Assembly: GCA_024742995.1 (NCBI GenBank)
Contig: JANSXK010000011.1
Location: 1 to 59,172 of the forward strand
DNA: 59,172 nt
Reading direction: 5' to 3'
Source of the DNA: Gammaproteobacteria bacterium
Lineage (GTDB): Bacteria; Pseudomonadota; Gammaproteobacteria; Legionellales; Legionellaceae
The notes below the pieces were generated by a model. It saw nothing but the letters and a program-made list of their open reading frames with translations, made no database searches and was not told where the DNA came from. This document shows, piece after piece, positions 40,079-49,060 of this stretch. The first letter of the stretch is position 1. Each line of letters opens with the position of its first letter. Made by a program: the position numbers and the translations under genes.

Positions 40079-40198
40079 AGAGCAGAGCAAATGCACCCTA
40101 TCATTACTACGTCCCGCGTGCTTGTTTTGCAAAATCTCAAGTAATTTCAAGCTTTACCGCTAACTCTCACAATAATCACAAATAAATGGGGTGAACCT

Positions 40199-40477
40199 AT
40201 GGAAATTATCTTTCATGGTAGGCATGATAGGACCGAAGCGACGGACAGCTTGTTGGATATCATCAAATTGTTGCAAGAGCGCTATCATATTGGCGGATTT
40301 CGTGAGATGCATTTGTCTGTGACCTTGGTCGATGAGCAAGGGATGGATGTAGAGTTGGTGGATGGTGACACCAATGAATCACTCCGAACATTCGAGGTGT
40401 ATCGCGAGGGACGCGAAGTGGTCAAACGCTGCGGGCCTCCGGATTTGAAATTAGTGGTGGACAGGGAGGATGAATGA
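40199..40477 (+). CDS. small acidic protein of unknown function
   Basis: 92 residues, clearly acidic (about 23 Asp/Glu against 12 Lys/Arg), no cysteine motif, signal or membrane helix. Sequence has alternating strand/helix character (MHLSVTLVDEQGMDVELVDG). GGGGTG precedes the ATG. Its stop overlaps the start of the next, much larger gene (ATGA), so the two are translationally coupled. Small acidic proteins coupled to large partners are often chaperones or regulators; that is speculation here. Confidence 0.7.
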   Translation: MEIIFHGRHDRTEATDSLLDIIKLLQERYHIGGFREMHLSVTLVDEQGMDVELVDGDTNESLRTFEVYREGREVVKRCGPPDLKLVVDREDE

Positions 40478-43050
40478 CAACTGATGTGAAGAGCGAGGTG
40501 CGAGGGAAGTTTAGACATATTGTAACCAGTGGGGCAACACAACTTGCCAAAGGGGCGGTAACGACTAAAGAAGGGTTTGAAGATGCATTGGGGGCGGTGA
40601 AGTCTATGCCTTCATTAAATTCAGCTGGTGTGGCTCTCGCTGGAATTGCTGTTGTTGGTACTGCAATTGCTTTAAAGAAAGGGTTTGACGCATTGCAGAA
40701 GCATCTTCAAGGCAATCGAGACGTGCGTGCTTTGTTCGAATCAGACTATGAAGATCATACTGCAAGCTTTTTTTTACCTGACGTGATTGATGAGAGAGAT
40801 TCTACCGAAAAACTCTTTGCATTATTCATCGATTTATTGCAGGGGAGCAGTGGAAGGGAAAGTACGTTTGTTAAATATGCAGGCCTTCGTTTTACGGATA
40901 ACGCAACACAAGAAACGCATAAGATTTGGGGTCTCAAAGAAGAGTGTGGCACACAGGTTTCTTTGATAGACATGTCTGAACTACCCTTTGCCGCCGCTTA
41001 TGATTATGCTCAAGGTGAGGATGGCCTACTGAATCGTGCGCGGCATGGGACTGATATTTTTTTACAAGCAAAGCCAAATATTTTTTTTAAACAACTTCGT
41101 TATTTTGCAGAAGAGTCGAGGAAAAATCAGTTCTTGATGGGACGTTTTCCGAATCAGACGACAAATACTTTAAATTTACTACGATCTATGGTTATGGCGT
41201 GTAAAAATATTCTATTGAATTTACAGCATCCTCCTGATCTTAGTGAAAATGATCACACTACGGTCAATGATCAAGAAGCGATTGCTTTGTGTGGCGCATT
41301 TGAAGAAATTTTAGACCACATTCTGATTCCCTTAGATCAGTTTGTGAATCCTCCCGACCAAGCTCTAATTGCTGATCAACCTGATGAAATGTACGACCTT
41401 CTTAAAGAAATTTATTATCCTAAGGAATTTCTAAGTACGCTGCGTTCATTAAGACGAGAAGTGCAGGAATTAAAAGAAGGCTACGAATCCAAGTGGATGC
41501 ATACCCTGAATTTAGGCAGTTTGGTTGCAGAATCACAAGGGATATTGCGTGATTTGAGTTCGTCTGTGATAAGTATGATGTATTTGGAGTCACCAAATAC
41601 AAATAATAATCACTTGTTGTTTTTGCTGAGAGAGCTGTCTAATCAATTGGATGATGTTCCTGGATTTTTTGAGAAAGATGCGTTACTAGATGCATTCAAG
41701 GACAAACGATTGCCCATCATCTCGGGATTGAATGCCCAATATAGTACGGTGATTGATCTGGTTGGTTTGTTTGCCGCTGGTGGGAAAAAACGCCGGGATA
41801 AGTTCATTAAGGCGGTAAGGCAGATATATCCTGAGATGGCATTGTCTTTAACCACATTAGCGACTCATTTTCTCGTACCATTTGACAATTTATTGCACTT
41901 GGAAAAGAAGGATGCAAGCAGCGCTTTTTTTCTAAGATTGATAGCGTTTTTAGTGGAGAGCCATCCGCCCTTTATTCAAGAAACGCTTAGACCCAATGAC
42001 AATCCAAGCTTGCGGGTACAATTTGCGGGTTTGAATGCAGGTCTCAATTTAGAGGGGGCATCTCAAGCGTTGACGTGGTGTATATTAGACGCAGACGATT
42101 TGGGATTGAAGGCTGAAACTGTGAATCGTTTCAGACAACTGCTCTCGGCGGCATATGATTTTATGGATGTGCTCAGAATTGTGGATTCTCTACAGGGTCT
42201 ACTGGGTAGTAATAAGAATTTGTTATTAAATCAGAAAGTTCGGGCTATTGTTGCTGATGCGACTAAGGCGCTAGAAACAAAACGTGTTGCTCTGTTGCAC
42301 AGTATTAGTGCGTTAAACCAGTATGCAGATAGAGATGATCATGATTCAATTGCAGTGCGTAAACAACATTTGGTACACATTATTACCCAGGAAAATGGAT
42401 TAGGCTTACGCTTTGAGGCTTTGCAAGATGTGATTTTGCAAGCTCAGAATGTCCTGAATGCGCCGGGGTTTGCACAGGGTTTGGTGCAGGATTTGAGTGA
42501 TCAGGTGGAAACTGTTTTTACATCACACGCCGCTTATGATGCTTCGGGTAGAAAATATATTGAGCGTTTGCTCTTTTCTGCACTAAGGGAGCCAGAGATT
42601 TTGGCGTTGCCTGATGTTCGTCCTGCAGCGCCTCCGCCTGTGATTGTTGTGCGTCCATCTGTTGCTGTGTCGCTTTCATCAGAGGTGTCTGAGGGGGGAT
42701 CTGAGTTTGATATAATGGATGTGCCACCCTCAGCAACCAATCTTGCAGTGGAGAGTGCTGGGAATTACGCATTCAAGCTCAATTTGCTCTTTACTACTAT
42801 TCAGGCGGTCAGTGCTTTTTTATTGATTATGGGGGCGTTGGTGTTATTGTCGTTGACCTCTGGTGCGGCTTATGTGCCGATTGTGGCGTCTTTAACGGGA
42901 TCGCAGATTGCGATGGGGACGATCGTATCGGGAGCGACAGCAATGGCCGGTGGGGTCGGCTTGGCGCTGTCGAGTATGTTTAAACCGGGGGTGGCTGCTG
43001 ATGGTTTGGGAGGTGGGGGTCGGTCGTTTACTGTTATGGGCGCCACTTAG
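40474..43050 (+). CDS. large membrane-associated protein of unknown function; candidate effector
   Basis: 858 residues, not recognised. One hydrophobic helix near the N-terminus (51-67, AGVALAGIAVVGTAIAL) without a cleavage site, a long helical soluble body (about 70-690), a Ser/Pro/Glu spacer (SLSSEVSEGGSEFD) and two or three C-terminal membrane helices (about 772-838) ending in a Gly-rich tail. GGGAGGA precedes the ATG. It begins inside the 92-residue gene and ends next to a tandem REP element. The size and membrane-hairpin plan fit Dot/Icm substrates, but no direct evidence exists. Confidence 0.75.
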   Translation: MTTDVKSEVRGKFRHIVTSGATQLAKGAVTTKEGFEDALGAVKSMPSLNSAGVALAGIAVVGTAIALKKGFDALQKHLQGNRDVRALFESDYEDHTASFFLPDVIDERDSTEKLFALFIDLLQGSSGRESTFVKYAGLRFTDNATQETHKIWGLKEECGTQVSLIDMSELPFAAAYDYAQGEDGLLNRARHGTDIFLQAKPNIFFKQLRYFAEESRKNQFLMGRFPNQTTNTLNLLRSMVMACKNILLNLQHPPDLSENDHTTVNDQEAIALCGAFEEILDHILIPLDQFVNPPDQALIADQPDEMYDLLKEIYYPKEFLSTLRSLRREVQELKEGYESKWMHTLNLGSLVAESQGILRDLSSSVISMMYLESPNTNNNHLLFLLRELSNQLDDVPGFFEKDALLDAFKDKRLPIISGLNAQYSTVIDLVGLFAAGGKKRRDKFIKAVRQIYPEMALSLTTLATHFLVPFDNLLHLEKKDASSAFFLRLIAFLVESHPPFIQETLRPNDNPSLRVQFAGLNAGLNLEGASQALTWCILDADDLGLKAETVNRFRQLLSAAYDFMDVLRIVDSLQGLLGSNKNLLLNQKVRAIVADATKALETKRVALLHSISALNQYADRDDHDSIAVRKQHLVHIITQENGLGLRFEALQDVILQAQNVLNAPGFAQGLVQDLSDQVETVFTSHAAYDASGRKYIERLLFSALREPEILALPDVRPAAPPPVIVVRPSVAVSLSSEVSEGGSEFDIMDVPPSATNLAVESAGNYAFKLNLLFTTIQAVSAFLLIMGALVLLSLTSGAAYVPIVASLTGSQIAMGTIVSGATAMAGGVGLALSSMFKPGVAADGLGGGGRSFTVMGAT

Positions 43051-43166
43051 ATTTCCCCCTCATCCGCCCTTGCGGGCACCTTCTCCCCTTGGGGAGAAGG
43101 GATTTCTATTTTGGATTTCCCCTCATCCGCCTTTCGGGCACTTTCTCCCCCTTGGGGAGAAGGGAT
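43051..43166. repeat. tandem REP-like repeat, two copies
   Basis: Two 52-53-base near-identical units (43051-43103 and 43115-43166) separated by 11 bases. Each runs CCTCATCCGCC, a short hairpin (CGCCCTTGCGGGC in copy 1), and then TTCTCCCC-TT-GGGGAGAA. The second stem is a perfect 10-bp inverted repeat in copy 1. It lies between the convergent unknown gene and the acid phosphatase, and resembles REP elements widespread in proteobacteria; it may also act as a bidirectional terminator. Confidence 0.85.
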
Positions 43167-43168
43167 GC

Positions 43169-43837
43169 TTATGGTAGATAGTAGTATGGGTTGGGTAATT
43201 TGAATGTTTGTAATGCATAGCCGCCTGTCAAGTCTGAGTCTTGATCCCCTATGGAGGCGATGATGGTGTAGCCTTGTTTGGCGATGTTGGCGCGGGCTTT
43301 GGTTTTGTATTCTATGGTAGGAATCTGGCCATGACGTAACGTTAAGCCTGACCAATTCTCAAATCCTGCTGTGTGTAAATTTTGAATGGTTGCTTTTTCT
43401 AGGGATTGGTCCCGGCCAGTGACAAAAAATACTGCGATATTGTTGTGCAATGCTTTTTGATATAAATCCAACATCGGCTGAATGGCTGGTTCGTTAGCAG
43501 CTGAGATTTGCTCTAGGATTTTATCAGGTAAATTTGCAAAGTCGATGGTAATCATATTACTGTAATTGGATAAGCAAGTTTCATCAATATCTAGGACAAT
43601 CGCTAATTTTTTAGGATTAGCTGATGTTTTATTCACGAGGGCTTCATGTGTAATATATTGTGAAGCATTGTTGGCAACCGTTTGGATTTCAGCCATATAT
43701 GCGCCAGAATCATGGTATTCAACAAGATTCTTTTTCTCTAAGCCCAGATTAGTGGGTTCAGCAAAGACAGTGGTTTGGGTTGCAAACACCACGAAGACTG
43801 CCCATAGTATGCGAGAAAGTAGATTTTTTTTGTACAT
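43169..43837 (-). CDS. secreted HAD-superfamily (class B-like, subfamily IIIB) acid phosphatase
   Basis: 222 residues with a signal peptide (ILWAVFVVFATQTTVFA) and HAD motifs: nucleophile VLDIDETCLSNY (DxDxT), TGRDQSL, and SIGDQDSDLTGG. A periplasmic or secreted phosphomonoesterase. In Legionella, secreted acid phosphatases of this class are known. It is transcribed divergently from dotM from a consensus promoter. Start ATG 43837. Confidence 0.92.
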   Translation of the reverse strand: MYKKNLLSRILWAVFVVFATQTTVFAEPTNLGLEKKNLVEYHDSGAYMAEIQTVANNASQYITHEALVNKTSANPKKLAIVLDIDETCLSNYSNMITIDFANLPDKILEQISAANEPAIQPMLDLYQKALHNNIAVFFVTGRDQSLEKATIQNLHTAGFENWSGLTLRHGQIPTIEYKTKARANIAKQGYTIIASIGDQDSDLTGGYALQTFKLPNPYYYLP

Positions 43838-43872
43838 GTAAAAGGCTCTTATGAAGATTTATGAGAAAGATG

Positions 43873-43901
43873 ATTATAAAATGAACTGATTATTTTGTCA
43901 A
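43873..43901 (-). promoter_or_regulatory. consensus sigma70 promoter of the acid phosphatase gene
   Basis: Minus strand TTGACA (43901-43896), exactly 17 bases, TATAAT (43878-43873): both hexamers perfect. Leader about 29 bases. The strongest-looking promoter in the window. Confidence 0.85.
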
Positions 43902-43917
43902 AATTTATTTCCGCATG

Positions 43918-43947
43918 TTAACAATAGAGTGATTCTCAGTATATACT
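43918..43947 (+). promoter_or_regulatory. candidate promoter of dotM-dotL
   Basis: TTAACA (43918-43923) with overlapping -10 choices TATATA (43940-43945, spacer 16) or TATACT (43942-43947, spacer 18), about 33 bases before the dotM start. It lies back to back with the acid phosphatase promoter (17 bases apart), so the two could share a regulator. No CpxR (GTAAA repeat) or PmrA-type box was found here. Confidence 0.5.
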
Positions 43948-43979
43948 GGAGTGGATGAGACAGGACTAGGATTTTACGG

Positions 43980-45113
43980 ATGGGACAACAACAGCAACAG
44001 CAGTCCGGCGATCACTCAATGGCATGGGCTTGGATTGGAGCCCTGGTTATCTTTGCAGGATATGCTATTTGGTTGACAGGAAGAAAGTATATTGTTGCGT
44101 TTGTCTTTGCTTTTAATACCATGCAAGCAAGATGGATTTCCTATTTTCTCCAAGATGCCGAGCTTGATAACGATGTTCTCTTGATGCAAACACTGGATCC
44201 AAGTCAGGTTGATTGGGAACAGTTGATGACATTTACAGAGCATGTCGGTAGTTACAGTCGTTATCCCATTATGATGATGATGGTTATATTTGGAATTATT
44301 TTGTATCGTTCTGATGTGACCATGAAATATCGTAGAAAGCATACTATGAACTCGTTACGTCAGCAGGAGCAACAAAATTGGCCTGCGATTATGCCTGTGA
44401 TCAAAGAAGATTTGATCAGTACCGATGTCAATGTTGGGCAATGGGCGATGGCTTTGACGCCCATGGAGTTTGCGCGCAAATATAAATTATTAAAAAAATC
44501 TGATGTGTTACTGGATAGTTCTTCTGTGCCAGGCTCAGAATTGACTGCTGGATTGAGGCGCGGGGATGCCAAACGGATTTTTACCTTGCAATTAGGCCCT
44601 GCCTGGGATGGATTTGATCGTTGCCCCCTGCATGTTCAAGCATTGGCTGCGATTTTTTTGGCACGGATTAATCGTGATAAAACGGCTTATGCGACGATTT
44701 CAAAAAATTTGGATCAATCATATGCTGCTGGTAAGTTGGATCCAGGTGATATTCGGTCAATAATTGATAAATATCTGAACACAGAATTGGTTCAAGAAGT
44801 TTTGGGGCGCCATGCTTATTTGCTGACAGTGATGGCTTCTTTGCTGGACGCTGCACGTCAAGACGGGGTTGTACCCAGTTCGGAGTTTTTGTGGTTGAAG
44901 CCGGTGGATCGTCGCTTATGGTATATGTGTAATTGTGTGGGTCGACAGACACCGTATAGCGAAGTGGGTGGGCCTTTTGCCCATTGGAAAGCCGAGAAAA
45001 GAATGGGACGAAGTTCACGTGCGCCCATGATTGATGAGGCAATTAAAGCGTTAGAAATTGCCATTCGAGAAGTCAAATTATCGCCAAAAGAATTGCAGGG
45101 GCTACAATCATGA
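43980..45113 (+). CDS. dotM: Dot/Icm type IVB secretion component DotM (IcmP)
   Basis: Inner-membrane part of the type IV coupling complex, where with DotL and DotN it receives effectors, including those with acidic Glu-rich signals. 377 residues: a Gln-rich start (MGQQQQQQ), two or three membrane helices (about 15-32, 95-112), then a cytoplasmic domain with LTPMEFARKYKLL, GLRRGDAKRIFTLQLGPAW, CPLHVQALAAIFLARINRD and WLKPVDRRLWYMCNCVGRQ, as in IcmP. First gene of the cluster; no icmQ, R, S or T precedes it. Ends overlapping dotL (ATGATG). Confidence 0.95.
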   Translation: MGQQQQQQSGDHSMAWAWIGALVIFAGYAIWLTGRKYIVAFVFAFNTMQARWISYFLQDAELDNDVLLMQTLDPSQVDWEQLMTFTEHVGSYSRYPIMMMMVIFGIILYRSDVTMKYRRKHTMNSLRQQEQQNWPAIMPVIKEDLISTDVNVGQWAMALTPMEFARKYKLLKKSDVLLDSSSVPGSELTAGLRRGDAKRIFTLQLGPAWDGFDRCPLHVQALAAIFLARINRDKTAYATISKNLDQSYAAGKLDPGDIRSIIDKYLNTELVQEVLGRHAYLLTVMASLLDAARQDGVVPSSEFLWLKPVDRRLWYMCNCVGRQTPYSEVGGPFAHWKAEKRMGRSSRAPMIDEAIKALEIAIREVKLSPKELQGLQS

Positions 45114-47452
45114 TGCGAGGTATTGATTCTCGGAATGAGATAGATCCTACCAAATTACTGCGTGATACGCGCACCTTGGGTCAGCGTATTGTTGCGTTTT
45201 TTCAGCAACCTACTAATGTGAGTGTGGTTTTGCTTACTTGTGTGGCGTCTAATTTTTATCTGCCACAAGCCAGCGTGATTTTTTTCTTCTTAAGTATCGC
45301 CATGTTTTGGTACGCTATCACGCGCAAACATAAGCTGCCTTTTCGCTTGCCACAAATCTCTAAAACCAAAGATTATAACGATTTAAAACCGGGTATTAAA
45401 TTGCCTTATGTTGCACGCGGCATTGCTTTTTTTGGGAATGAAAAACAAACCAATAAAGAAGTTTGGTTTGCGAATGAAGATATGCGAACCCACGTATTGA
45501 TCTTTGGATCTACGGGTAGTGGTAAAACAGAAGCACTGATATCGATTGCTTACAATGCATTGGTGCAAAGCAGCGGTTTTATTTATGTGGATGGGAAAGG
45601 CGATAACTCTCTTTACGCCAAAGTATTTTCCATGGTACGTAGCATGGGTCGTGAAGATGATTTATTGGTGATTAACTTCATGACTGGTGCGCGGGATATT
45701 GTTGGGCCACAAGAAAAACGTTTATCCAATACTTTGAATCCTTTCTGCCAAGGATCATCAAGCATGTTAACCCAATTGATTGTGAGTTTGATGGGGGAAA
45801 GTGCGGGATCAGCGGATGGTGATATGTGGAAGGGTCGTGCCATTGCGTTTGTTGAAGCGTTGATGCGCTTATTGGTTTATATGCGTGATGAAGGGTATAT
45901 TTTGCTAGATGCGAACTCCATTCGAAATTATTTCGATTTGGGTCGTTTAGAGTCAATTGTGATTGATAAAATGTTTCCCAGAGATGAGCAAGAAGCGGTT
46001 AATATTGATCAAATACCGAAACTTGTGACCGATCCACTGCGTAACTATTTGGGTACCTTACCGGGATATAATAAAGAGAAAAAAGGCAAGCAGGTATCAC
46101 AAGTACTGGAGCAGCATGGTTTTATTACCATGCAGTTGGTGCGAAGTTTTTCATCTTTGGCAGATACTTATGGTCATATCATTCGTACCAATCTTGCTGA
46201 AGTGGATTTTAAGGATGTGGTTTTAAATCGTAGAATCTTAGTTGTACTCTTACCTGCTTTAGAAAAATCTCCGGATGAATTATCCAATTTGGGTAAAGTC
46301 ATTGTATCGTCATTGAAAGCGATGATGGCATCGGGATTGGGTGAGGACGTAGAGGGTGATTATCGTGATGTGATCGAACGTAAGCCCACCAATGCACCGA
46401 CCCCTTATATTTGTATTTTGGATGAGTATGGGTATTATGCGGTTAAAGGATTTGCCGTAGTGCCAGCTCAGGCGCGTTCGTTAGGGTTTTCCGCTATTTT
46501 TGCTGGGCAGGATTTGCCGGCATTCCAGAAGGCATCTAAAGAGGAAGCTGCATCTATTGGTGCGAACACCAATATTAAAATCTGTATGAAATTAGAGGAT
46601 CCAGAAGCCACTTGGGATTTTTTCACCAAAACCGCTGGCGAAGCTTACGTGACGAAAGTGGATTCTTTTCAAACCAAAGAAGATTCCATGACCAATAGTT
46701 ATATGGATACACGCAGTTCTTCTTTTGAAAAACGGGCACGTATTGATTTGTTGGATTTAAAAGATCAAACAGAGGGTGAAGCTCATATCTTCTTTAAATC
46801 TCAAATTGTACGCGTCAATATGTTTTACGCAGCACCGAACCCAGTGAAGCAATTGAAAATCAATCAATTTCTCAAAGTAGAGCCACCTCCAGACGAATAT
46901 CTAGATAAATTGATGAAGCAATTGCAGGGCTTTCAATCGATATTATCGAGTAATAACCCTGGTATTGATTTGGCTCCAGAGAGTGAAACCATTGGGGTGC
47001 TGACGAACTTTTTGCAAGAATCCACTGTTTCTGAGCCGGTTGAACGTAGTGTGTCTGCGTTATTATCATTCCATCGTATGAATGAGCCTGAGCAGGTGGA
47101 AGATGTGGTTGAGGAAGAAGTGACAGGGGTGCTGACCATCTTTGTGCCATTGCGACTTCCTGACAATGCCATGCCAATTTTAGTGCAAGATAAAAAGGCG
47201 TTTTCACAAGCGTTGTTGCCTATCCAAGAAACACGAGATCATTTGATTGCAATTGAGCGCTTAACAGGCCAAAAAGCCAATATGGCGGGTAAAGTGGCTA
47301 ACGAAATCATTAAAGATTTTCAATCAGTCACTGCTTATCCACCTGATGAGCAGCATATGGCAGATGGGGCTAGTCTTGCTGAACAAGTGAATTTGATCGC
47401 GTTAAAAATAAAGCGTGCACGCAAGGCGGCAGCGGAGACACCTAAAGAATAA
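45110..47452 (+). CDS. dotL: Dot/Icm coupling ATPase DotL (IcmO)
   Basis: VirD4-like type IV coupling protein that selects effectors at the inner membrane and is thought to drive their entry. 780 residues: two N-terminal membrane helices (about 36-69), Walker A IFGSTGSGKTEALI (GSTGSGKT 133-140), Walker B ICILDEYGYYAVKG, and a C-terminal extension (from about 600) that in Legionella binds DotN, IcmS/IcmW and LvgA. Overlaps dotM by 4 bases; two adjacent ATGs (45110, 45113) are possible. Confidence 0.97.
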   Translation: MMRGIDSRNEIDPTKLLRDTRTLGQRIVAFFQQPTNVSVVLLTCVASNFYLPQASVIFFFLSIAMFWYAITRKHKLPFRLPQISKTKDYNDLKPGIKLPYVARGIAFFGNEKQTNKEVWFANEDMRTHVLIFGSTGSGKTEALISIAYNALVQSSGFIYVDGKGDNSLYAKVFSMVRSMGREDDLLVINFMTGARDIVGPQEKRLSNTLNPFCQGSSSMLTQLIVSLMGESAGSADGDMWKGRAIAFVEALMRLLVYMRDEGYILLDANSIRNYFDLGRLESIVIDKMFPRDEQEAVNIDQIPKLVTDPLRNYLGTLPGYNKEKKGKQVSQVLEQHGFITMQLVRSFSSLADTYGHIIRTNLAEVDFKDVVLNRRILVVLLPALEKSPDELSNLGKVIVSSLKAMMASGLGEDVEGDYRDVIERKPTNAPTPYICILDEYGYYAVKGFAVVPAQARSLGFSAIFAGQDLPAFQKASKEEAASIGANTNIKICMKLEDPEATWDFFTKTAGEAYVTKVDSFQTKEDSMTNSYMDTRSSSFEKRARIDLLDLKDQTEGEAHIFFKSQIVRVNMFYAAPNPVKQLKINQFLKVEPPPDEYLDKLMKQLQGFQSILSSNNPGIDLAPESETIGVLTNFLQESTVSEPVERSVSALLSFHRMNEPEQVEDVVEEEVTGVLTIFVPLRLPDNAMPILVQDKKAFSQALLPIQETRDHLIAIERLTGQKANMAGKVANEIIKDFQSVTAYPPDEQHMADGASLAEQVNLIALKIKRARKAAAETPKE

Positions 47453-47564
47453 GAGCTAGAAATTGCTTGTATCTCAGCATGTTCTATGTTCTGATTTCTT
47501 TATGGCAGGCGTAAGTTTTGGTTTTGGGTCCAGGCCCAATTTATAATGACGAAAGGAGTTGAAC

Positions 47565-48104
47565 TTGAGAGTATTGTTGGGCCTATTCCTTTTGAGCTGG
47601 GGGTTGTTGGGATGTCAAGAGAAGGTGCCTGCTTATTTAGATGATAAGCCGGTATTGCCGACAGGCGTTGATGGTGTTTCAGATGCTGCCATCATGGATA
47701 TGTATCAAAAACTCAGAATCAAGCGGGTTCGTATCATAACAATGGGTGACAGATATTTAGTCAGCATTCCTTCGCGTTTATTGTTTGCCAATGAATCTCC
47801 TAAGATTAGATGGGAGTCTTACGAATTGCTCAATGATGTGGTTTGTTATTTGCAATTATTTAGAAAGATTACAGTGCAAGTGAATGCTTATGCCAGTTGC
47901 TATAGATCCAATGAGCGGACGCGCGCGTTGACACTTGCGAGAGCAAAAGAGGTTGGCAATTATCTTTGGTCACATAATATTGACGCAAGAATGGTGTTTA
48001 CAGAAGGCTTGGGGGATGATAAACCTATAGTTGCGATAACGAAATGTTCTGATGAGTCACCCAATTCTAGAATTGAGATTGTGTTTAAGCGAGTAGTGGC
48101 ATAA
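47565..48104 (+). CDS. dotK: Dot/Icm outer-membrane lipoprotein DotK (IcmN)
   Basis: 179-residue lipoprotein of the outer-membrane core. Signal MRVLLGLFLLSWGLLGC with lipobox LLGC (Cys17), then an OmpA-like peptidoglycan-binding domain (VQVNAYASC...ARAKEVGNYLWSHNI, ...NSRIEIVFK). The start is TTG 47565, 6 bases after AAAGGAG (47552-47558); a TTG at 47559 abuts that site. A candidate promoter (TTGGTT-N18-TATAAT, 47518-47547) and a small GGG/CCC hairpin lie in the 112-base gap after dotL, so dotK may start a second transcript. Confidence 0.9.
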   Translation: MRVLLGLFLLSWGLLGCQEKVPAYLDDKPVLPTGVDGVSDAAIMDMYQKLRIKRVRIITMGDRYLVSIPSRLLFANESPKIRWESYELLNDVVCYLQLFRKITVQVNAYASCYRSNERTRALTLARAKEVGNYLWSHNIDARMVFTEGLGDDKPIVAITKCSDESPNSRIEIVFKRVVA

Positions 48105-48119
48105 GCCTCGGAGTGAAAT

Positions 48120-48404
48120 ATGGGCGTTAAGACATGGGATTTAATTAAGCGATCTAAGCAATTTTATGTCAAAACTTATCGGGGTGCAGAAACTGCAACG
48201 GTTTTGTCTGTATTACTTAATTTGGCCTTGGGCCTTGGCATATTTTATGCGTATTCTACACGGTCTGAACCAGATTATTACTCGACATATGGAGAGACGC
48301 CGCCGGTGTTACTGACAGCAATGGGTGCGCCGAATTATAGTTCTCATCCATTGTTGGCTGATAACGGTACACATGATGGCAATGTCAAAGAAATACCACA
48401 ATGA
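48120..48404 (+). CDS. dotJ: Dot/Icm inner-membrane protein DotJ (IcmM)
   Basis: 94 residues with one membrane helix (about 28-45, VLSVLLNLALGLGIFYAY) and a short periplasmic tail. DotJ is a truncated relative of DotI; both form the DotI/DotJ inner-membrane complex in Legionella. Assigned by size, topology and its place between dotK and dotI. GGAGTGA precedes the ATG. C. burnetii is reported to lack a recognisable dotJ, so its presence is a taxonomic clue. Confidence 0.85.
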   Translation: MGVKTWDLIKRSKQFYVKTYRGAETATVLSVLLNLALGLGIFYAYSTRSEPDYYSTYGETPPVLLTAMGAPNYSSHPLLADNGTHDGNVKEIPQ

Positions 48405-48418
48405 AAGGATAGGTTAGT

Positions 48419-49060
48419 ATGGCAGATGATGCGTTGGCTGCAGTTGCAATGAGAAATAATTTTTACCGTGATGGTCAACGGAAAATGATATTGATTTTAT
48501 TGTTTTCGATCGTGGGCAACGTGATTTTGGCCAGCATGTTAACGTATGTGATTACACATCCACCGGCGCCAAAGTATTTTGCGACCAGTATTAACGGCCG
48601 AATCACCCCGCTGGTGGCATTGAACGCACCCAATCAATCTGACTCAGCCATTTTGCAGTGGGCAAACCAAGCTGCTATCGCTACTTTTTCTTACAATTTT
48701 GTGAATTATCGTTCCGAGCTGGTTGCTTCTTCTGGGTTCTTTACTGCAGCAGGTTGGGATCAATTTATTTCAGCGCTGGGGGCCTCGAATAATTTGGAAG
48801 CAGTGAAAGCCAAAAAATTAGTTGTGTCTGCTGTGGCTACTTCTGCACCCGTGATTTTACAAAAAGGGGTGCTCAATGGTAGGTATGCGTGGCGTATCCA
48901 GATGCCAATTTTGGTTACGTACCAAAGTGCGAGTGAGTTTTCTCAACAAAATCTTAATGTGACAATGTTGGTGACTCGCGTGGATACTTTAAATTCACCC
49001 CGAGGTATTGGGATTGCGCAGTTTGTATCTGCGCCTGCGGCAGGGAAAGTGGCATCATGA
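48419..49060 (+). CDS. dotI: Dot/Icm inner-membrane protein DotI (IcmL)
   Basis: 213-residue IcmL-family protein, the TraM relative of IncI conjugation. One membrane helix (about 24-45) and a periplasmic VirB8-like domain (ILQWANQAAIATFSYNFVNYR, FTAAGWDQFISAL, WRIQMPILVTYQSASEFSQQN, GIGIAQFVS). 14 bases after dotJ and overlapping dotH by 4 bases. Confidence 0.96.
   Translation: MADDALAAVAMRNNFYRDGQRKMILILLFSIVGNVILASMLTYVITHPPAPKYFATSINGRITPLVALNAPNQSDSAILQWANQAAIATFSYNFVNYRSELVASSGFFTAAGWDQFISALGASNNLEAVKAKKLVVSAVATSAPVILQKGVLNGRYAWRIQMPILVTYQSASEFSQQNLNVTMLVTRVDTLNSPRGIGIAQFVSAPAAGKVAS

Noticed and set aside
43051-43166. REP units as a CRISPR or tRNA-like element
   Set aside because: Only two copies with an 11-base gap and hairpin structure typical of REP; no tRNA fold.
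46872-47207. 111-residue minus-strand frame inside dotL
   Set aside because: It lies within the well-supported dotL frame and its text has no recognisable protein character.
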